Assembly: GCF_020921035.1 (NCBI RefSeq)
Contig: NC_063153.1
Coordinates: forward strand, 14,384,001-14,448,000
Length of the DNA: 64,000 nucleotides
Direction of reading: 5' to 3'
Source of the DNA: Rhodamnia argentea
Lineage: Eukaryota > Streptophyta > Magnoliopsida > Myrtales > Myrtaceae
The notes under the pieces are model-generated. The model ran no database searches. It saw only the letters and a program-made list of their open reading frames with translations, and had not been told where the DNA came from. Positions 60,915 through 64,000 of the stretch are shown here, in pieces. A program made the position numbers and the translations under genes. Position 1 is the stretch's first letter. The number at the start of each line of letters is the position of its first letter.

Positions 60915-61437
60915 TGGAGATCAAGTGCATTTCAGCACTATAATGGGCTTCTGCACAGTTGGTTGCAAACTTCAATATAGTTAGATTCTTTAATATTCAC
61001 TATTAAACACCTTTAAAGTGACTAGATGACTTTATGTTGCAGAATTTCCAGCATCTGCCCTAGCTCGCTCAACATATCAGTTGATGTTTTGCTACCGAAT
61101 GCAAGGATGGAGATCAAGTGCATTTCAGCACTTTAATGGGCTTTTGCACGGTTGGTTGCAAACTTCTTGAATGAATCCCGTTTATGAGATTTAAGGGAAG
61201 TGTAACTGAATGATTTTTTTTGTAATTGTAGCAACAATCTATATCAATGATGCGCACTCTGTGTTTTTAATCGCCTTGAGCAAGTATTATACGATGTGCG
61301 GATCTACTTTTTTGCGTTGGGGGAAAATGTCGCGGGAAAATGATACTTGAGTCATTGCTTGAACAACACATTGACAGGTAATTGAAGCCTGAGGGGATCA
61401 AAGAGCTTGAGCAGAGATTGAGGAATAATAAAGTTCC

Positions 61438-61608
61438 GATCCTTCTTGTGAAAAGCTGAAACTCTTGTATCTTGGAAGTTACAGAAGTCTACGTGAGATT
61501 GAAGGGCTTGAAGAGACTGAATCATTGGAGTTGCTGAACATTTCTTGGTGCAAAGAAATTGAAAAACTACCAAGCCTTTCAAAGCTGCAGAGGTCACGAA
61601 ATGGATAA
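61438..61608 (+). pseudogene. LRR fragment resembling a TIR-NBS-LRR resistance gene, captured in the MULE
   Basis: The frame from 61438 reads KLKLLYLGSYRSLREIEGLE, then ESLELLNISWCKEIEKLPSL and SKLQ before a stop at 61606-61608. 'LREIEGLEELESLELLNISWC...IEKLPSLSKL' is the style of LRRs in plant TNL proteins. A neighbouring frame upstream (about 61381-61437, EGIKELEQRL) may be part of the same capture. It is 171 bases, with no start or kinase/NBS part, so it is a fragment. Capture of host gene pieces is common for MULEs (Pack-MULEs). The assignment to LRR is by motif only and other LRR families are possible. Confidence 0.6.
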
Positions 61609-61699
61609 ATTTGCTTTTGTGAGAATGATGTAGATTCAAGAAATTCATGCATACAATTAATAAAGTGAATTTATAAATCTAAAAAGATAAAAACACTTT

Positions 61700-62640
61700 T
61701 CGAAATTATTCATCTCAAATTTTTAATTCATTTTTTTGTGTGTTTATTTTTACTTTTTTTTTTGTCCACCGATCGTCCGGCCTTGGTGACGATCAGCAAC
61801 TTGCCATAAGAGGTCAAGCCTTACTAGAAATGGGGCTAAGGGGAATTACCGAACAATGGCACCGAGGAAAACATGATGATAGTGGAAAGAAATCACAATT
61901 GAACACTTTGAAAAACATTATGGGTGAATCATGAAATTCATTCTTTTCTACTTGGTACAAGTCAATCTCAATGACATTTCAAGATCATTTTAGATGTTGC
62001 TTTGCTTTTGTCATGATGACGGAACATATAAAAGATCCGTAAGGCAAGTCCAAAAGGAGCTCCCTCCAACAAAAGCATTACATGTTTCATCCGCAATTGG
62101 TAACCAGTATTCCTCAAAATTGACTTGCTATTGCGACGCTTTAAGGGAGCAACTACCAATAAATTCAACAAACTTTATAGAAAATCCAATTCCTTCATCC
62201 ATTTGCTTGAATTTTGTGGAATGAACTGCAGCAGATGTACGGGGTTAACTAACAAGACCTGCACATATACTCTTGCTTTACATACCCGGTGATACAACTC
62301 TTAGGCTCGCCTTAACTATCTTGGAGTTACACAGGAAAAATTAAGCTAAACGAGTACAACCAAAATCCAATCCATGCAGTACAAGCCACTCTCGGATGTT
62401 CATTTTGAAAGGCTTGAATTCTTTGTAAGAAGAGATCATCCTCCAATGAGCAAGTCGCACATCGGCTCTACCTTCGAATTGGTCATGGTTGCGTTGGTGG
62501 CTAGAGTTTTCTTCCCGATTGCGGTGTTACCGCCCGGTCGCACATTGCCGGTGCTACCGGACCTCGGAAGAGAATCACAAAGGTAACACGGAAGACCTAA
62601 TCTAAACCATTCTTGAATTGGGGGAAGGCTTATTGTGAAT
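61700..62640. other. MULE interior of unknown origin
   Basis: Two plus-strand frames (61740-61934 and 61994-62224) show no domain. The stretch may be further captured host DNA or internal transposon sequence. Confidence 0.35.
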
Positions 62641-63162
62641 ATGAGGGATCTTTTAATTTCTTTCAAAATCCCTCACCTTCGAATGTCGCAACCGCTGCCC
62701 TCGTCGCCATCACCATCCCCGCAGTAGACTTGAAAGGTCCCGTCGCCATTGTTGCCATAGTCTGTCGCCACCGCCACTCGATTGCACGTCTTTGCTCGGT
62801 CGCACACAACTAGATCCTTCTCCTTTATGAGCTAGGGTTTGTGTGAACAGGAGGGATCTAATTTCTTCCGAAATTCCTCACCTTTAAAGGTCGCCGTCGC
62901 CGCCCCGGTCGCCATCGCCGCCATCGCCTAGTCGCAAGCCCCATCATTGTTGCCAATTCGCACGTCATCGCTCAATTGCGTACAACCAGCTCCTTCTCCT
63001 TTACGAACGAGGGTCCGAGTGAACGGGAGGGGTCTTTTAATTTCTTCCAAAAGCCCTCACCTTTGAAGGTTGCCGTCACCGCTCCGGTCGCCGTCGCTTG
63101 GTCGCAAAAGCCCCCCATCTCATCGCCGGATCGCACCTCGTCGCTCAATCACACACAGAGAG

Positions 63163-63448
63163 CTCTTTTCCTTGACGAACGCGGGTGGGATGGAAAAGAA
63201 AAAGAAAAGTGAGAAAGAGGGTTTTATCTTTTAATTTTAGAGTTTTGACGTTGTTTTTAATTCAAATTTATTTTGGCAAAAATGCCCCTATTGAATCGCC
63301 GGAAATAGTACATGTTTGCTGGCCGGCGAGCCGAGACCTTTTTTTGAAACAAGTTTGGGCACTTCAGGCCCTTCTTAGGAACAAGCTTCACTATGGGCCC
63401 TTTTTTGAGAAAATATGAGCAGTTGAGGCCCTTAATCGGAATTTTCCC
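63163..63448 (-). repeat. Right terminal inverted repeat of the MULE
   Basis: Reverse complement of 56415-56702 with about ten scattered differences and small gaps. It ends GGAATTTTCCC immediately before the right target duplicate. Confidence 0.85.
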
Positions 63449-63831
63449 TCTTTTAAATGGTTTAAAACATGTTCTCAACTGCTCCGCATAACCGTCGGCA
63501 TGACGTACCGACAAAATGGTGTCGCCGACATTTTTCTCCAACCGAGCACTATTCTGCCCGATGTTCCTTTATGGCCGAGGGTTGGTTTACCATTTTTGGC
63601 TACCAACATGTGTGATTTGGTTGGGCCTTGTGAACTCCGCGGGCTTTGCAACCAATTAAGGCTCAAACCGATTTTCAGTATCAAACAGTTGCTACTGGAC
63701 TTGTATTGATTAGTTTCTTACCTTTCGAAAATTTTATCAATCACACCTTGTCTTTTCGTAGGATTGTTTTAATTGATGGCATGGATTGATATGTTGGTCA
63801 CGCGAACCGGGCTAATCGAGGGGCACACAAC

Positions 63832-64000
63832 CTATGGAACCAGTCGTGGAGGCCGCTCTCGCACCTCCAATCTCCCATCTCTAAGAATCACAGTATCGTC
63901 GACGTACGCCTGGCGGCAAAGATCAGCAGAAGGGTCCTGTCCAATCCGCCCGACGAGGGTGGTCATAGGAGAAAGTGCAGTGATCGGTGACGACACGTCT
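63832..64000 (-). CDS. Possible C-terminal exon of an unidentified gene, running off the window
   Basis: The minus-strand frame is open from the window edge to a stop at 63834-63832. It reads SSPITALSPMTTLVGRIGQ, DPSADLCRQAYVDDTVILRD and GRLEVRERPPRLVP. The composition is GC-richer and more balanced than the surrounding DNA, and the stop is followed by AT-rich sequence, as at a gene's end. I do not recognise the family; it could also be an open frame by chance. Confidence 0.4.
   Translation of the reverse strand, partial: DVSSPITALSPMTTLVGRIGQDPSADLCRQAYVDDTVILRDGRLEVRERPPRLVP

Larger units (their letters stand above)
56406..63457 (+). mobile_element. Complete Mutator-like transposon (MULE), 7.0 kb
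   Basis: The element spans 56415-63448. It starts GGGAAAATTCC and ends GGAATTTTCCC. Both ends sit in long terminal inverted repeats of about 290 bases, with weaker and rearranged similarity further in. The 9-bp target duplication TCTTTTAAA is perfect at 56406-56414 and 63449-63457, showing fairly recent insertion. It contains a MuDR-type transposase gene (57360-60041), two tandem repeats behind it, an LRR-like fragment and a GC-rich 3' subterminal region with three tandem subrepeats (each with CCTCACCTT and GGTCGCC-like words at about 62668, 62880 and 63057). The transposase frame has two premature stops, so this copy is probably inactive by itself but might be moved in trans. Confidence 0.93.

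Noticed and set aside
1-64000. CRISPR arrays, operons or bacterial-type mobile elements
   Set aside because: The window is clearly plant nuclear DNA; repeats with regular spacers were not seen.

Overview
This window is nuclear DNA from a woody eudicot. The genes have GT-AG introns (one GC-AG), the intergenic DNA is AT-rich and full of transposon remains, and every recognisable protein is a plant family. The TIR-NBS-LRR-like fragment and the style of the small inverted-repeat elements would suit Myrtales (Eucalyptus, Syzygium or Rhodamnia-like), but that placement is inference. All exon models were read by eye from frame, splice sites and remembered family sequences; no alignment was run.

Layout. 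1-5.5 kb: a Mutator-type non-autonomous element, then a two-exon gene for a small proline-rich single-pass membrane protein. 5.5-9.1 kb: an eleven-exon gene for an uncharacterised plant protein with a C2-like N-terminus and a C-terminal membrane anchor. 10.1-14.5 kb: a twelve-exon GRWD1-type WD40 ribosome-assembly/histone chaperone, with a telo-box and a site II-like motif upstream. 15.5-17.0 kb: an intronless nucleotide pyrophosphatase/phosphodiesterase. 20.1-22.9 kb: a chloroplast atypical thioredoxin (ACHT type, WCASC active site). 24-24.6 kb (minus): EMB2752-like small protein. 25.9-26.5 kb (minus): PRA1-F prenylated-Rab acceptor. 28.1-29.7 kb (minus): tetraspanin of the TET2 kind. 30.8-32.0 kb (minus): ACC oxidase (ACO1 kind). 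38.5-39.5 kb (minus): a decayed tandem copy of that ACC oxidase, with its upstream region also duplicated. 44-47.7 kb: an old broken Ty1-copia element. 50.4-51.7 kb (minus): an R1-type SHAQKYF MYB transcription factor with a zinc knuckle. 56.4-63.45 kb: a complete 7.0 kb Mutator-like transposon (MULE) with terminal inverted repeats and a perfect 9-bp target duplication. At the right edge a minus-strand open frame runs off the window.

The host genes do not form a pathway cluster. Their order recalls two Arabidopsis neighbourhoods from memory: EMB2752-ACHT2-NPP (around At4g29660-80) and GRWD-TET2-ACO1 (around At2g19540-90). Here both sets are interleaved in one segment, as expected of an unfractionated ancestral order.

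The most notable parts are the MULE, which carries internal duplications and what looks like a captured LRR piece of a TIR-NBS-LRR resistance gene; three or more small relatives sharing its termini; a GC-rich cassette repeated inside several otherwise different AT-rich elements; and the segmental ACC oxidase duplication, whose two halves have since received different insertions.
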